This document shows positions 48,327 through 57,454 of a stretch of 59,846 nucleotides of DNA, one piece after another. This DNA is from Bryobacterales bacterium (GTDB lineage: Bacteria > Acidobacteriota > Terriglobia > Bryobacterales > Bryobacteraceae): assembly GCA_947446025.1 (NCBI GenBank), contig CANFEY010000025.1, forward strand, positions 1-59,846. Direction: 5' to 3'. Position numbers and translations under genes: made by a program. The notes under the pieces were generated by a model, which saw nothing but the letters and a program-made list of their open reading frames with translations, was not told the DNA's origin and ran no database searches. Within the stretch, counting starts at the first letter, position 1. Each line of letters starts with the position of its first letter.

Positions 48327-49620
48327 AGATGACCACGCGGTCCGCACGACAATGGTCACGTGCCTGGAGCTTGAGGGCTACTCGGTGGACGCCGTCTCCT
48401 CCACGCGTGAAGCCATCGCGCGCCTGGCCGATCAAAGCTACCCCATCGTCATCTCCGACATCTACCTGGACGAGCGCACCGGCATCGACGTGCTGCAATC
48501 CGCCCGCCGCAACAATCCCTCTTGCGCCGTGATCTTGATGTCCGGCCGCGGCAGCATGGAAACCGTCATGGCCGCCACCGCAGGCGGAGCCTTCGAGTAC
48601 CTGGCCAAACCCTTTGAGATGTCGCAGATGGTGGAGACCATCAAACGCGCCGAACTCTCCTTCGCCGCACCCGAAGACGACGAAGCCGAACCCATCAACG
48701 ACCTGCCCGAGACCGAAATGATCGGCAGCAGCTCGCGCATGATCGAAATCTATAAGACGATCTCGCGCGTAGCCCCCACCGACGCGACAGTGCTGATCGA
48801 AGGCGAAACCGGTACCGGCAAGGAACTGATCGCGCGCATGATCCACCGCAACAGCCGCCGCAGCACGCAACCGTTTGTGCCCGTCGATTGCGGAGCCATC
48901 GCGCCGTCACTCTTAGAAAGCGAACTCTTCGGCACCCTCAAAGGCGCCTACACCGGAGCCGACCGTGACCGCATGGGCGTCTTCGAAGCCGCCAACACCG
49001 GCACGGTGTTCCTGGACGAAATCGGCGACATCGAGCACGGCTTCCAGTTGAAGCTCCTTCGCTTCTTGCAGGAGCGCGAAGTGCGCCCCCTAGGCTCCTC
49101 GCGCGCCAAAAAGGTCGACGTTCGCGTCATCGCCGCCACCAATCGCGACATGCAGAAGATGGTGGAAGAGGGCAAGTTCCGCGAGGACCTGTGGTATCGC
49201 CTCAACGTAGTCCGCGTCCTGGTCCCGCCACTGTGCGAACGCGCCAGCGACATCCCCTTGCTGGTCTCGTTCTTCCTAAAACGCTACAACGAGCGTTACC
49301 ACCTGGACACCCGCCTAGCCGATTCCGGCTTGAAGGTGCTCCAGGAATTCAGCTGGCCCGGCAACATCCGCCAGCTCCAGCACATGATGGAGCGCCTGAC
49401 CATCCTCGCTCCGGGAAACCGCATCGACGCCGACGCCGTGCGCCAAGCCATCGACCAAATGGACTCCCGCGACGGCACCACAGACAGCCTGGCCGACACC
49501 GAAGCCGAACAAATCCGCCGCGTCATGACGGCCACCAACGGCAACAAAAGCCGCGCCGCCAAAATCCTCGGCATTGAGCGCAAAACCCTCTATCGCAAAC
49601 TCGAACGCATGGGGCTGTAA
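48304..49620 (+). CDS. Sigma-54-dependent response regulator (NtrC family)
   Basis: 438 residues from ATG 48304, inside the end of the kinase gene. A receiver domain (phosphate acceptor Asp52), an AAA+ sigma-54 activation domain with Walker A GETGTGKE (167-174), GAYTGA at 214-219 in place of the usual GAFTGA, Walker B FLDEIGDI, and a C-terminal Fis-type HTH ([20 protein letters not shown]). It is the evident partner of the CHASE2 kinase. Tyr for Phe in the sigma-54 contact loop occurs naturally in some family members. Targets are unknown. The second copy of the 142-bp repeat starts directly at its stop. Confidence 0.93.
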   Translation: MQKLLVVEDDHAVRTTMVTCLELEGYSVDAVSSTREAIARLADQSYPIVISDIYLDERTGIDVLQSARRNNPSCAVILMSGRGSMETVMAATAGGAFEYLAKPFEMSQMVETIKRAELSFAAPEDDEAEPINDLPETEMIGSSSRMIEIYKTISRVAPTDATVLIEGETGTGKELIARMIHRNSRRSTQPFVPVDCGAIAPSLLESELFGTLKGAYTGADRDRMGVFEAANTGTVFLDEIGDIEHGFQLKLLRFLQEREVRPLGSSRAKKVDVRVIAATNRDMQKMVEEGKFREDLWYRLNVVRVLVPPLCERASDIPLLVSFFLKRYNERYHLDTRLADSGLKVLQEFSWPGNIRQLQHMMERLTILAPGNRIDADAVRQAIDQMDSRDGTTDSLADTEAEQIRRVMTATNGNKSRAAKILGIERKTLYRKLERMGL

Positions 49621-49762
49621 TGGTCTGCGTCGCAAATCTTGTTCGGGAACAGTCTGATGCGCAAAAGGGGGACTGGCTCGAGTTTCGCCGCCTTTGCGAA
49701 AGTTCGTGCCTGTGCCCTTTTTGCCCCGTCGCATTCTTGCCATTTAGAATCAGCGGCGCACT
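49621..49762. repeat. 142-bp dispersed repeat, copy 2
   Basis: Aligns gaplessly with 28122-28263 at 130 of 142 positions. It begins with the base after the response regulator's stop codon and ends next to the stop of a small minus-strand gene. The two copies share one long open frame (49 codons from ATG 49620 here, with a matching frame in copy 1), but substitutions hit all codon positions, so coding is doubtful. Confidence 0.85.
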
Positions 49763-49765
49763 ACA

Positions 49766-50059
49766 CTAGCGTGAAGCGAGGATAAACCGATCCTCTTCAG
49801 TCTCTAGATAGGCGAGCTTCCCCGGCAAGCAAGATACGACTGTTCCGGTCCGGCAGCCGACGATTTCCTCTAACGCGTCATCCAATTCCATTTCCCGGCC
49901 ATCGATACAGTTTCCGAATACCAAGCATCGATCCAAAGCTCCGAGACTCCTTAGCTTCGCTGCAATCAATTCCGGAGTTTGCTCAGCCCGAGAGAGAACA
50001 CGCTTACGCTGGCTGTCAAGGAATGTTGGTCTTGGGTGATGCAACTCGTCATGGAACAC
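49766..50059 (-). CDS. Small hypothetical protein
   Basis: 97 residues. RCLVFGNCIDGREMELDDALEEIVGCRTGTVVSCLPGKLAYLETEEDRFIL suggests a compact alpha/beta fold with four Cys residues. I recognise no family. It converges on the response regulator across the repeat copy and lies 20 bases downstream of the end of the neighbouring 257-residue gene on the same strand. Confidence 0.5.
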   Translation of the reverse strand: MFHDELHHPRPTFLDSQRKRVLSRAEQTPELIAAKLRSLGALDRCLVFGNCIDGREMELDDALEEIVGCRTGTVVSCLPGKLAYLETEEDRFILASR

Positions 50060-50079
50060 GCCGCGCTTCTTAGGACTGC

Positions 50080-50853
50080 CTAAAGCGACAAGAACTCATT
50101 GACATTCCGCTCCTTAGCCGCACTCCGCAGCCCCTCCACCGCCCGAGCAGCCTCCTCCCCCTCCGGCACCAACAACACCGTCCCCTCCCGCCGAGCCAGC
50201 ACATTGCACGCCACCAGCGCCCGCATCACCCACACCGCCGACCGCACGCCCCCGCACTGCACCGCCCTCCATCCCTCCGGCCCAGGCCGCACCAGCGGAG
50301 CCTCCTTCTCCATCACGGCGAACAACTCCCCAATCTCCAGATGCTGCCGAGGCCACATGTGATCGGTCCAGTAATGGCACGTCTTCGCGATCACTGTGAC
50401 CACGTTCTTGATCTCTTTCTCCAAGCGATACTCCGCACCCGCCGGCAGATCGAGCCACCACTCGCTCGCGCGCACCGCCACGTTCTCCATCGTGATCGCG
50501 CGCAGCAACCAACCCGCCATCGCTTCGTCGTAACACTCCACGCGCACCCACCCCGCATCGCCCGCTGTCGCGTTGAGATCGGTCACCATCTTCACGCCGC
50601 GGCAGATCTCCGCCACCACTTCCTCGTAGCGCTCTCCGTCGGTGTCTCCCGGCTCCAGCAACTTACCTTTGTGCGGAGGACCGCCCGCCATCGCCAGATC
50701 GCAGAAGCTGCCCCAGATCTCATCCCATGCGACCTTGCCGTCCTCGCCGAACTTCAACCCGGCCGAGCCCATGGACACAGGCTCTACATCGCGGCCCTGA
50801 TACTCCGCCGGAAGAATCAACTTCAGCCGCTGCTCGATTACACTCAGATCCAC
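50080..50853 (-). CDS. Conserved-looking protein of unknown function, divergent from larC
   Basis: 257 residues, soluble, no signal. It begins MDLSVIEQRLKLILPAEYQGRD and contains WDEIWGSFCDLAMAGGPPHKGKLLEP and HYWTDHMWPRQHLE. The composition and codon use match the neighbours, so it is probably a real gene. Its start is about 50 bases from larC, back to back, which could mean a shared promoter region. A functional link with larC is only suggested by position. Confidence 0.65.
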   Translation of the reverse strand: MDLSVIEQRLKLILPAEYQGRDVEPVSMGSAGLKFGEDGKVAWDEIWGSFCDLAMAGGPPHKGKLLEPGDTDGERYEEVVAEICRGVKMVTDLNATAGDAGWVRVECYDEAMAGWLLRAITMENVAVRASEWWLDLPAGAEYRLEKEIKNVVTVIAKTCHYWTDHMWPRQHLEIGELFAVMEKEAPLVRPGPEGWRAVQCGGVRSAVWVMRALVACNVLARREGTVLLVPEGEEAARAVEGLRSAAKERNVNEFLSL

Positions 50854-50906
50854 CCTCTAATTTTAGGCCCCCGCCGAGCCCCGCATTTGTGCACACAATA
50901 GAATTC

Positions 50907-52070
50907 GTGACCCGTATCGCACACTTCGACGCCTTTTCCGGAATCTCCGGCGACATGACCGTCGGCGCTCTCATCGACGCAGGCGCGCCCGCTACAGCAC
51001 TCATCGACGCGCTGAACGCCTTGCCTACCGAGGCCCGCTACACAGTCGAGAGGACTATGCGAGGCGGCATCACCGCATCGAAATTCCGCGTCCACGTCGA
51101 CTCCGCTCCCGCCCGCCACCGCCACCTGGGCCACATTCTCGAGATGCTCGACCACGCCGCTCTGCCCCAGCGCGCGAAGACGAACGCTGCAGCTGTCTTC
51201 CAAAAACTCGGCGAGGCAGAAGCCGCGATACACGGCGTCAACATCGCCGATGTCCACTTCCACGAAGTCGGCGCAGCGGACTCCATCGCCGACATCGTCG
51301 GAGCGTGCCTCGCCCTCGACCTGCTCAACATCGACGAAGTCCACTGCTCCGCCATCAACGTCGGCAGCGGCACCGTGAAGACGGAACACGGCTTGCTCCC
51401 CGTCCCTGCCCCCGCCACCGCGCGCCTGCTCGAAGGCAAGCCCATCTACGCCCGCGGACCCGAGATGGAGTTGACTACGCCCACCGGAGCCGCCATCGCG
51501 ACGACCCTAGCCCGCACCTTCGGACCGCTGCCCGCCATGCGCATCTCCGCCATCGGCTACGGAGCCGGCGACCGCGACTTCAAACAGCACGCCAACGTCC
51601 TGCGCGTCCTCATCGGCGAACGCAGCACCGCGCCCGAGTCGACGCTGGTCAGCATCCTCGAAGCCAACATCGACGACAGCACTCCGCAAGTGCTCGGCTA
51701 CGCACTCGAAAAGCTGATGTCCGCCGGAGCCCTCGACGTCACCCTCTCCCCCCTGCAAATGAAGAAGAACCGCCCCGGCTCCCTGCTCCGCGTCATCGCG
51801 AAACCGGAAGACCAGGAGCGTCTGGCACAAATCCTCTTCGCAGAAACGTCGACGCTAGGCCTCCGCATCTACACCGCCGAACGCCGCATCCAAGAGCGCA
51901 CCGTTGTGACGGTCGACACCCCCCACGGCCCCATCCGGGGCAAGGTCGCTCCCAACGGCACATTCGCCCCCGAATACGACGACTGCCGCGCCATCGCGGA
52001 GAAGACCGGCACGCCGCTTCAGCAGGTTATCGCGGCAGCGAATACAGCCCATCTCGCTCCTAAGACTTGA
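50907..52070 (+). CDS. larC: LarC-type nickel-insertion protein
   Basis: 387 residues from GTG 50907. It starts HFDAFSGISGDMTVGALIDAGA, has HFHEVGAADSIADIVGACLALD and ends with a C-terminal domain (ILEANIDDSTPQVLGYALEKLMSAGALDV). LarC (DUF111) inserts nickel into the pyridinium bis-thiocarboxylate cofactor of lactate racemase and related enzymes. LarB, LarE and a LarA-type enzyme are not in this window. Confidence 0.9.
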   Translation: MTRIAHFDAFSGISGDMTVGALIDAGAPATALIDALNALPTEARYTVERTMRGGITASKFRVHVDSAPARHRHLGHILEMLDHAALPQRAKTNAAAVFQKLGEAEAAIHGVNIADVHFHEVGAADSIADIVGACLALDLLNIDEVHCSAINVGSGTVKTEHGLLPVPAPATARLLEGKPIYARGPEMELTTPTGAAIATTLARTFGPLPAMRISAIGYGAGDRDFKQHANVLRVLIGERSTAPESTLVSILEANIDDSTPQVLGYALEKLMSAGALDVTLSPLQMKKNRPGSLLRVIAKPEDQERLAQILFAETSTLGLRIYTAERRIQERTVVTVDTPHGPIRGKVAPNGTFAPEYDDCRAIAEKTGTPLQQVIAAANTAHLAPKT

Positions 52071-52101
52071 TACCTTGCGCAAATGAAGTAACCTGATCCT
52101 C

Positions 52102-52284
52102 ATGGTCACATGTAAGGCTGCCGCTCTTTCGGACGCCCCTCACGTAGGAGAGTACATTTGGTTTCCCGACGAGCAGGGTACTTTTCGCATCACTTACAAA
52201 GTCGACGAAGTTGTCCACTCATTCAGAGGCGGCCAAGCTGAAGTATTTGCAAGAAAAGAGCGGGCACCGCTGTTTCGTGGGTAG
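52102..52284 (+). CDS. Possible small protein
   Basis: 60 residues: HVGEYIWFPDEQGTFRITYK and VDEVVHSFRGGQAEVFARKE look like a beta-rich domain with regular aromatic spacing. There is no clear ribosome-binding site. It may be real or the remnant of a larger gene in this accessory stretch. Confidence 0.4.
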   Translation: MVTCKAAALSDAPHVGEYIWFPDEQGTFRITYKVDEVVHSFRGGQAEVFARKERAPLFRG

Positions 52285-52327
52285 ACTTGAATCATTGCCG
52301 TAGAGTACGAGGGGGCAACTTCACCTC

Positions 52328-52824
52328 ATGATGAACATCGACCTGGATATCAATAATGTCTCCTTCGCTCTGGGCGAACAGATGGATAAGGGAAAGCTCA
52401 ATTTGGCCAAATGCGCGGAGGCTGGTTTCTTTTTCAACTGAAGACCTCCAAAGACCAGACGGTTTTTTGGGCCAAAAACTGTAGGGTTTCCTGTTTTGGC
52501 GGAGGACTTAGAGGCTTCAGCATATGGGCGAATCTTGACACGAGTCGCGGCCCCGATTGGATGTCCGGCACCTCGGCGTACCTCTTCTTCAAAGAAGGTG
52601 TCCTTGAGAGTGTAAAGTTTCAAGTCCTGCTGAATCAGACGATCGCGGCTGGAAGCGTAGCCCAATTTGTGGCGCTTTGCCAAGATGCTTTCGGCGCTCC
52701 CAATGGGGGCACCGCATGCTGGTTCGACGACGACGCTCTCATTTTCTGCGCCCAGAATAACAACAACTCGTTGTTCGTTTGGAAGACGAAACGGCACGCG
52801 AGTGAGTATGGCCCGGTAGCGTAG
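52328..52824 (+). pseudogene. Hypothetical gene with a likely 5' frameshift
   Basis: From ATG 52328 one frame reads MNIDLDINNVSFALGEQMDK and then KLNLAKCAEAG before a stop near 52440. The next frame, open from 52411 to 52824, reads GGWFLFQLKTSKDQTVFWAKNC and on to FVALCQDAFGAPNGGTACWFDDDALIF. Adding one base near 52426 would join them into a protein of about 165 residues. I know no family for it. If no shift exists, the gene is 52411-52824 (137 residues). Confidence 0.5.
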
Positions 52825-52904
52825 AACAGAACTGTGAGTTGGCATCTTACTCAACTTTGTGGCCGTAGACTTCCTGAAAACTGGTTCTGCAATGGAGTTT
52901 GACC

Positions 52905-53218
52905 ATGCCCCACCAATACGTCGAGCAAAGGAACGGGCGCTGCTGCGTGGCAGGAACAAGCGTGTCTCTGTATTCCGTCGCCCAGCTCTACCTGGACGGT
53001 GCTTCGCCCAAACAGATCTAGGACGATTTCCCGTCCTTGACGGCTGGAACAAATTCACGGGACCCTGGCGTTCTTCCTAGCGCACAAAGCGGCTGTTGAT
53101 CGGAACATTGAAGCGGGCGAACGTGAAATCACACAAACCGCCCCCCCCACTCGCGACCGCAAAACCCGATCTCTACGCACGGCTTTTACACGCACGGCAA
53201 GAGCTGAAACACCGCTAG
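52905..53218 (+). pseudogene. Degraded DUF433-type antitoxin gene
   Basis: ATG 52905 reads HQYVEQRNGRCCVAGTSVSLYSV and AQLYLDGASPKQI, then a TAG (53019-53021) in place of a sense codon, then DDFPSLT. After a frameshift near 53045 it continues EQIHGTLAFFLAHKAAVDRNIEAGEREI. A second shift at a run of eight C (53141-53148) leads to KPDLYARLLHARQELKHR and the stop at 53218. The blocks are those of DUF433, antitoxins paired with DUF5615 toxins. One stop and two indels make it non-functional as written. Confidence 0.7.
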
Positions 53219-53219
53219 C

Positions 53220-53400
53220 GTGGCCATCCGCTTTCAGGTCGACAACGATCTCTGGCAACACAGCTTGCGTGCTCCCGACCGCCTAGTTTCGGAATTCTCG
53301 AGGACCGCACCTCATTCAAGCCGGCGTAAAACTGAGCCGCGACCGGTTAGAGAGCGGTCTACCGAGTCACGAAAATGCCCTAGACTCCGGGCCTGTCTTG
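53220..53400 (+). pseudogene. Remnant of a DUF5615 PIN-like toxin gene
   Basis: GTG 53220 follows the DUF433 stop by one base and reads MAIRFQVDNDL, the usual opening of DUF5615 toxins. After about 12 residues the similarity fades and the expected Asp-containing core is missing. It is the decayed partner of the upstream pseudogene. The end given is approximate. Confidence 0.5.
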
Positions 53401-53407
53401 AAGCGCA

Positions 53408-53424
53408 GTGCTACAATGTAGCAC
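53408..53424. promoter_or_regulatory. Palindromic operator on the -10 of the Phd antitoxin gene
   Basis: GTGCTAC and GTAGCAC (53408-53424) are perfect 7-bp arms with 3 bases between, ending right at the ATG. TACAAT (53412-53417) inside it looks like a -10, so transcription would start at or beside the start codon. No good -35 is visible. Fits autoregulation by the antitoxin. Confidence 0.7.
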
Positions 53425-53676
53425 ATGAGGAAGACTTCCGTCCGGGAACTCCACATCCACACCTCCGCGCTGATCCGGGAAGCCGAGGAGGGGGGCACCA
53501 TCGTGATCGAACGGCGGGGTGAGCCGGTGGCGGAACTGCGCCCGATTGCCCGTGAGGAAGGAATTTCGGCGGAGAAGAAAGCCCAGATTTTCGCCTCCAT
53601 GCGTAAGTATTGGGGCAAGCTGCCGAAGGGTACGGATGCTACACAACTCATCTCCGAAGATCGGGATCGATACTGA
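53425..53676 (+). CDS. Phd/YefM-type antitoxin
   Basis: 83 residues. It opens KTSVRELHIHTSALIREAEEGGTIVIERRGEPVAELRP, the DNA-binding Phd/YefM fold, with a C-terminal toxin-binding helix (AEKKAQIFASMRKYWGKLP). It neutralises the PIN toxin encoded 3 bases downstream and, with it, should repress the promoter through the palindrome that adjoins its ATG. Confidence 0.85.
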   Translation: MRKTSVRELHIHTSALIREAEEGGTIVIERRGEPVAELRPIAREEGISAEKKAQIFASMRKYWGKLPKGTDATQLISEDRDRY

Positions 53677-53679
53677 GCC

Positions 53680-54108
53680 GTGTACTTTGACACCTGCTAC
53701 ATCGTCAAGTTCTACATCGGCGACGACGCGGAGTCGGATGCCGTCCGAGCACGTGTCCTATCCGCCAACGCGGTCCGCAGCTCAAGCTTGGCGTTCACGG
53801 AGTTCCATGGAGCGCTCCACCGGCGAATGCGCGAACACTCCATGCCCCCGGACGTGGCGCACACACTGTCGGGCGAATTCCGTGAGCACGTGGAAAGCGG
53901 GCTGTGGAAGCTCCTTTCCGTAAACGACGCGCTGCTCCGGCGGACGGCAGCCGCCATCCTCTCCATACCCAGCGGTCTGTTTTTGAGGAGCGCTGATGCC
54001 GTACACTTAGTTACAGCGCGTGAAGCTGGAGAGCACGAAATCTGGACGAGTGACCGCCACATCCTCGCTGCCGCGCCTCACTTCGGCCTCACTGGCCGCT
54101 CCGTCTGA
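53680..54108 (+). CDS. PIN-domain ribonuclease toxin
   Basis: 142 residues, GTG start. The acidic PIN residues are visible: Asp4 in YFDTCYIVKFY, Glu in FTEFHGALHRR, Asp in RSADAVHLVTA and Asp in WTSDRHILAAA. VapC-type toxins cut tRNA or rRNA. The paired antitoxin is just upstream. The stop lies 1 base before metG, so the module may be read together with this essential gene. Confidence 0.85.
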   Translation: MYFDTCYIVKFYIGDDAESDAVRARVLSANAVRSSSLAFTEFHGALHRRMREHSMPPDVAHTLSGEFREHVESGLWKLLSVNDALLRRTAAAILSIPSGLFLRSADAVHLVTAREAGEHEIWTSDRHILAAAPHFGLTGRSV

Positions 54109-54109
54109 C

Positions 54110-56059
54110 ATGAAATACTTCCTCACCACTCCCATCTACTACGTCAACGCCGCCCCCCACATCGGGCACACGTACACCACCATCGCGGCGGATGCCATCA
54201 AGCGGCTCAAGCGCATGCAGGGCTACGACGTCACGCTGGTGACGGGGACCGACGAACACGGCCAGAAAATCGAACGCGCCGCCGCGGCTGCGAACAAGAC
54301 TCCGCAAGCGTTCACTGACGTGGTCTCCGCCGAATTCCGCAAGCAGTGGGCCGACCTCAATCTCTCCATTGACAGCTTCCAGCGCACTACTGACCCCAGC
54401 CACGCCAAAGTCGTGCAAGACTTCTTTGAAGCCTGCGTCAAAAGCGGCTACGTCTACAAGAACCAGTACAGCGGCGAATACTGCGTCTCCTGCGAACTCT
54501 ACGTCACCGACGCTAAGCCCGGCGACCCGTGCCCCGACTGCGGACGCCCCACCGAAACCGTCACCGAAGAGAACTTCTACTTCAAGCTCTCCGCGTTCCA
54601 AGACCGGCTGCTGAAGCTCTACCAAGACCAGCCGGATTTCATCCAACCCGAATCGAAGCGCAACGAAGTGCTCGCGTTCGTCAAACAGGGCCTCAAGGAT
54701 GTCTCCATCAGCCGCACCACCATCAAGTGGGGCATCCCGGTTCCGAACGAGGCGCCGCACGTCTTTTATGTGTGGTTCGACGCGCTCAACACCTACCGCA
54801 GCGCCGTCTCTGCCGAGACTTGGCCCGCCGACCTGCACTTGATCGGCAAAGAAATCCTGCGCTTCCACGCCATCTACTGGCCCGCATTCCTGTGGGCCGC
54901 TGGCCTGCCGCTGCCCAAGCGCATCTTCGCCCACGGCTGGCTGCTGTTCGAAAACGACAAGATGTCGAAGTCCAAGGGAAACCTGCTGCGGGCCACGCCG
55001 ATCACCCGCATCATCGGAGCCGACGCCCTGCGCTATTTCCTGCTGCGCGAAGTCCCCTTCGGCAGTGACGGCAACTTCAGCACGGATGCTCTCATTGCGC
55101 GCTACAACTCAGACCTCGCCAACGGCCTAGGCAACTTGGCCAGCCGAACTCTCGCGCTGATTGAACAGAACTGCGGCAGCAAGATTCCGACCGCCTCCAG
55201 CGACCCGGAAATCGCCGCCGCCGCCGCCGTCGCCGTCGATAGCGCGCTCGATTCCTATGAGCAGCTCAACTTCTCGAAGGCGCTCGAAACCATCTGGACC
55301 TTCATCGGCTCGCTGGATAAGTTCATAGTGGAACGCGCGCCGTGGAAGCTGGCGAAGTCCGGCGAAACCGCGCTGCTGCACAACACGCTCTACACCGCCG
55401 CCGAAGCCGTGCGCATCATCACCGCGCTGGTCTCGCCCGTTATCCCAGAGTCAGCCGCCAAGATCTGGGCGCAGCTCGGCTTCACAACTCCCATCGATGC
55501 CGTCCGCACCGCGGACCTCGCCTGGGGACAACTCGAAGAAGGACAATCCATCCACAACCCCGGCGGCGTTTTCCCGCGCGCGGATTTGAAACTTATGACT
55601 GAACAAATGAAGGAAGGTGAGGCCGCTGAGCTCGCCCGCCAAAAAGAACTCCTCGGGCAAACGCCCGCCCCAGCCGCAGCACCCGTAGCCGCAGCCCCCG
55701 CAATGGCCGAAGGCGTTGCGCCCATCGAGCCCGAGATCACCATCGACGACTTTCTCAAGATCGACCTCCGCGTCGGCCTCGTGAAGACCGCAGAGAAGGT
55801 CAAGGGAGCCGACAAACTCCTGCACCTCTCCATCGACATCGGCGAACCCGAACCGCGCTCCATCGTGGCCGGCATCGCTCTGGCCTATCAGCCCGAGCAA
55901 CTCGTCAACCGCAAGGTAGTCATCGTGGCGAACCTGGCACCCCGCAAACTGCGCGGCCTCACATCGCAAGGCATGATCGTTGCAGGGTCACTCGAAGGCG
56001 GCAATCCCGCACTAGCCTCGTTCATCGAAGAAGTCCCCATCGGCGCCAGACTCAAGTGA
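54110..56059 (+). CDS. metG: Methionyl-tRNA synthetase
   Basis: 649 residues from ATG 54110; a longer frame overlaps the toxin gene. Class I motifs are HIGHT in APHIGHTYTTIA and KMSKSKG. The zinc-binding segment has CVSC and CPDC pairs. The C-terminal part from about 545 is an EMAP-type tRNA-binding domain (DLRVGLVKTAEKVKGADKLLHLSIDIG) after an Ala/Pro linker. It charges tRNA-Met. Translation of tatD is coupled through a GTGA overlap. Confidence 0.97.
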   Translation: MKYFLTTPIYYVNAAPHIGHTYTTIAADAIKRLKRMQGYDVTLVTGTDEHGQKIERAAAAANKTPQAFTDVVSAEFRKQWADLNLSIDSFQRTTDPSHAKVVQDFFEACVKSGYVYKNQYSGEYCVSCELYVTDAKPGDPCPDCGRPTETVTEENFYFKLSAFQDRLLKLYQDQPDFIQPESKRNEVLAFVKQGLKDVSISRTTIKWGIPVPNEAPHVFYVWFDALNTYRSAVSAETWPADLHLIGKEILRFHAIYWPAFLWAAGLPLPKRIFAHGWLLFENDKMSKSKGNLLRATPITRIIGADALRYFLLREVPFGSDGNFSTDALIARYNSDLANGLGNLASRTLALIEQNCGSKIPTASSDPEIAAAAAVAVDSALDSYEQLNFSKALETIWTFIGSLDKFIVERAPWKLAKSGETALLHNTLYTAAEAVRIITALVSPVIPESAAKIWAQLGFTTPIDAVRTADLAWGQLEEGQSIHNPGGVFPRADLKLMTEQMKEGEAAELARQKELLGQTPAPAAAPVAAAPAMAEGVAPIEPEITIDDFLKIDLRVGLVKTAEKVKGADKLLHLSIDIGEPEPRSIVAGIALAYQPEQLVNRKVVIVANLAPRKLRGLTSQGMIVAGSLEGGNPALASFIEEVPIGARLK

Positions 56060-56838
56060 TCGATTCGCACTGCCATCTTGACAGCGAACGCTTCGCTGAG
56101 GACCAGGCCGAAGTCATCGACCGAGCCTTCGCCGCAGGCGTCGAGCGCATGCTGACCATCGGCACCGGCGACGGCCCGCCCGACATCGAAGGCGCGGTCC
56201 GCATCGCTGACCGTTACGAGCGCATCTTCGCAACAGTAGGCGTCCACCCGCACGACGCCTCAAAGTACGACGACAGCGTCGGCCTCCGCCTGGCCGCACT
56301 GCTCAAGCATCCCAAGGTGCTAGCCCTAGGCGAGATCGGCCTCGACTACCACTACGACCACTCGCCGCGCGAAGTCCAGCAAGCCGCATTGATCGAGCAA
56401 ATGCGCATCGCCGCCGACGCACGCCTGCCCATCGTCATCCACACCCGCGAGGCCTGGGACGATACGTTCGCACTCATCGAGCAGCACTGGAAACCAACAG
56501 GCCTGGGCGGCATCATGCACTGCTTCTCGGGCGGCCCTGCCGAAGCCCAACGCTCACTCGACCTCGGCTTCCACCTGAGCTTCTCCGGCATCGTGACGTT
56601 CCCCAAGTCGCTCGACATCCAAGCCGCCGCCCGCCTCTGCCCCGATCCCCGCCTCCTCATCGAAACCGACGCCCCGTTCCTAGCCCCCGCCCCCCACCGC
56701 GGCAAGCGCAATGAACCCGCTTACGTCACGCACACCGCCGCGAAGGTCGCGGAGCTTCGCGGCGTGAGCACGAAAGAGATCACCCGCATCACCACTATGA
56801 ATTTTCTGGCGCTGACTAGTCCGCCCGCAGCGTCTTGA
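56056..56838 (+). CDS. tatD: TatD-family metal-dependent DNase
   Basis: 260 residues, GTG start overlapping the metG stop. The metal ligands are DSHCHLD at the N terminus, GEIGLDYHYD, the His in PIVIHTREAWDD, MHCFSGG and ETDAPFLAP. TatD hydrolyses DNA and is linked to repair and quality control. The metG-tatD order is widespread. The C-terminal end is slightly extended past the usual family end and overlaps the PIN gene on the opposite strand by 23 bases. Confidence 0.95.
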   Translation: MIDSHCHLDSERFAEDQAEVIDRAFAAGVERMLTIGTGDGPPDIEGAVRIADRYERIFATVGVHPHDASKYDDSVGLRLAALLKHPKVLALGEIGLDYHYDHSPREVQQAALIEQMRIAADARLPIVIHTREAWDDTFALIEQHWKPTGLGGIMHCFSGGPAEAQRSLDLGFHLSFSGIVTFPKSLDIQAAARLCPDPRLLIETDAPFLAPAPHRGKRNEPAYVTHTAAKVAELRGVSTKEITRITTMNFLALTSPPAAS

Positions 56839-57229
56839 TCGACGGGTGTTCCAGAAGCTGTCCGTCCGTGGTGAGCAACGTGAGATCGAACACCACAGCC
56901 GTTGCGCCGATCAGCACGTCGCCGAAGTCCGGCTGTGGTAGTTGGAGCCGGGTGGCCTCCGTCCCCACGGCGAAGTTGTAGGGGACCTCGCGCAAAGGGG
57001 CCCGGTTCAGCACTTCGGCCAGCCACTCCTGGAACGTGCCCCGCAAACGGAGCTTGCGCCGCCGAACCAAATGGTGCGCCTCCCAGATGGACAGCGGCAA
57101 GAGAGACAATTCGTTCCGGTCATCGGAGAGCTGCCTCCGTACACGCGCGTTGAGCCGGTCTGGTTGCTGCGCCGGGTGTATCCAGACGTTGGTATCAAGA
57201 AGAAACCGGCTCAACTCCCCGCCTTCCAT
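56816..57229 (-). CDS. PIN-domain ribonuclease toxin
   Basis: 137 residues. FLLDTNVWIHPAQQP carries the first PIN Asp, SIWEAHHLVRR the Glu, and FGDVLIGATAVVFDLTLLTTDGQLLEHP the later acidic residues. It overlaps the upstream Phd-type antitoxin by 19 bases, the normal arrangement of a VapBC-like pair. It converges on tatD. Confidence 0.85.
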   Translation of the reverse strand: MEGGELSRFLLDTNVWIHPAQQPDRLNARVRRQLSDDRNELSLLPLSIWEAHHLVRRRKLRLRGTFQEWLAEVLNRAPLREVPYNFAVGTEATRLQLPQPDFGDVLIGATAVVFDLTLLTTDGQLLEHPSIKTLRAD

Positions 57230-57447
57230 TTCTTGAACGCGCCAATGGGCCGTGAGATATCACCCACTACTTCCATGGAGTCCGCCATGCACCCCAGCCA
57301 GCTACCCTTGGATTCCACCACCGCCGGCGTCACATCCGCCACGGGCTTGCCGAAACGGGTTACGCGCACTGGAACGCCGGTCCGCCGGACATCCTCCATG
57401 ATGCCGAGGCACTCGGCTTTGAATTTGGAAATGGCGATTTCCCTCAT
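57211..57447 (-). CDS. Phd/YefM-type antitoxin
   Basis: 78 residues: AISKFKAECLGIMEDVRRTGVPVRVTRFGKPVADVTP is the Phd/YefM core, with a C-terminal segment that should bind the toxin. A perfect 16-bp palindrome (57455-57470) lies 7 bases upstream of the ATG and overlaps the end of the DUF5615 gene, suggesting autoregulation. Confidence 0.83.
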   Translation of the reverse strand: MREIAISKFKAECLGIMEDVRRTGVPVRVTRFGKPVADVTPAVVESKGSWLGCMADSMEVVGDISRPIGAFKKWKAGS

Positions 57448-57454
57448 GTCCCCT

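Noticed and set aside
52321-53058. 245-codon minus-strand frame
   Set aside because: It overlaps plus-strand frames with better protein character (DUF433 blocks and a Trp/Phe-rich domain), and its product shows no family features.
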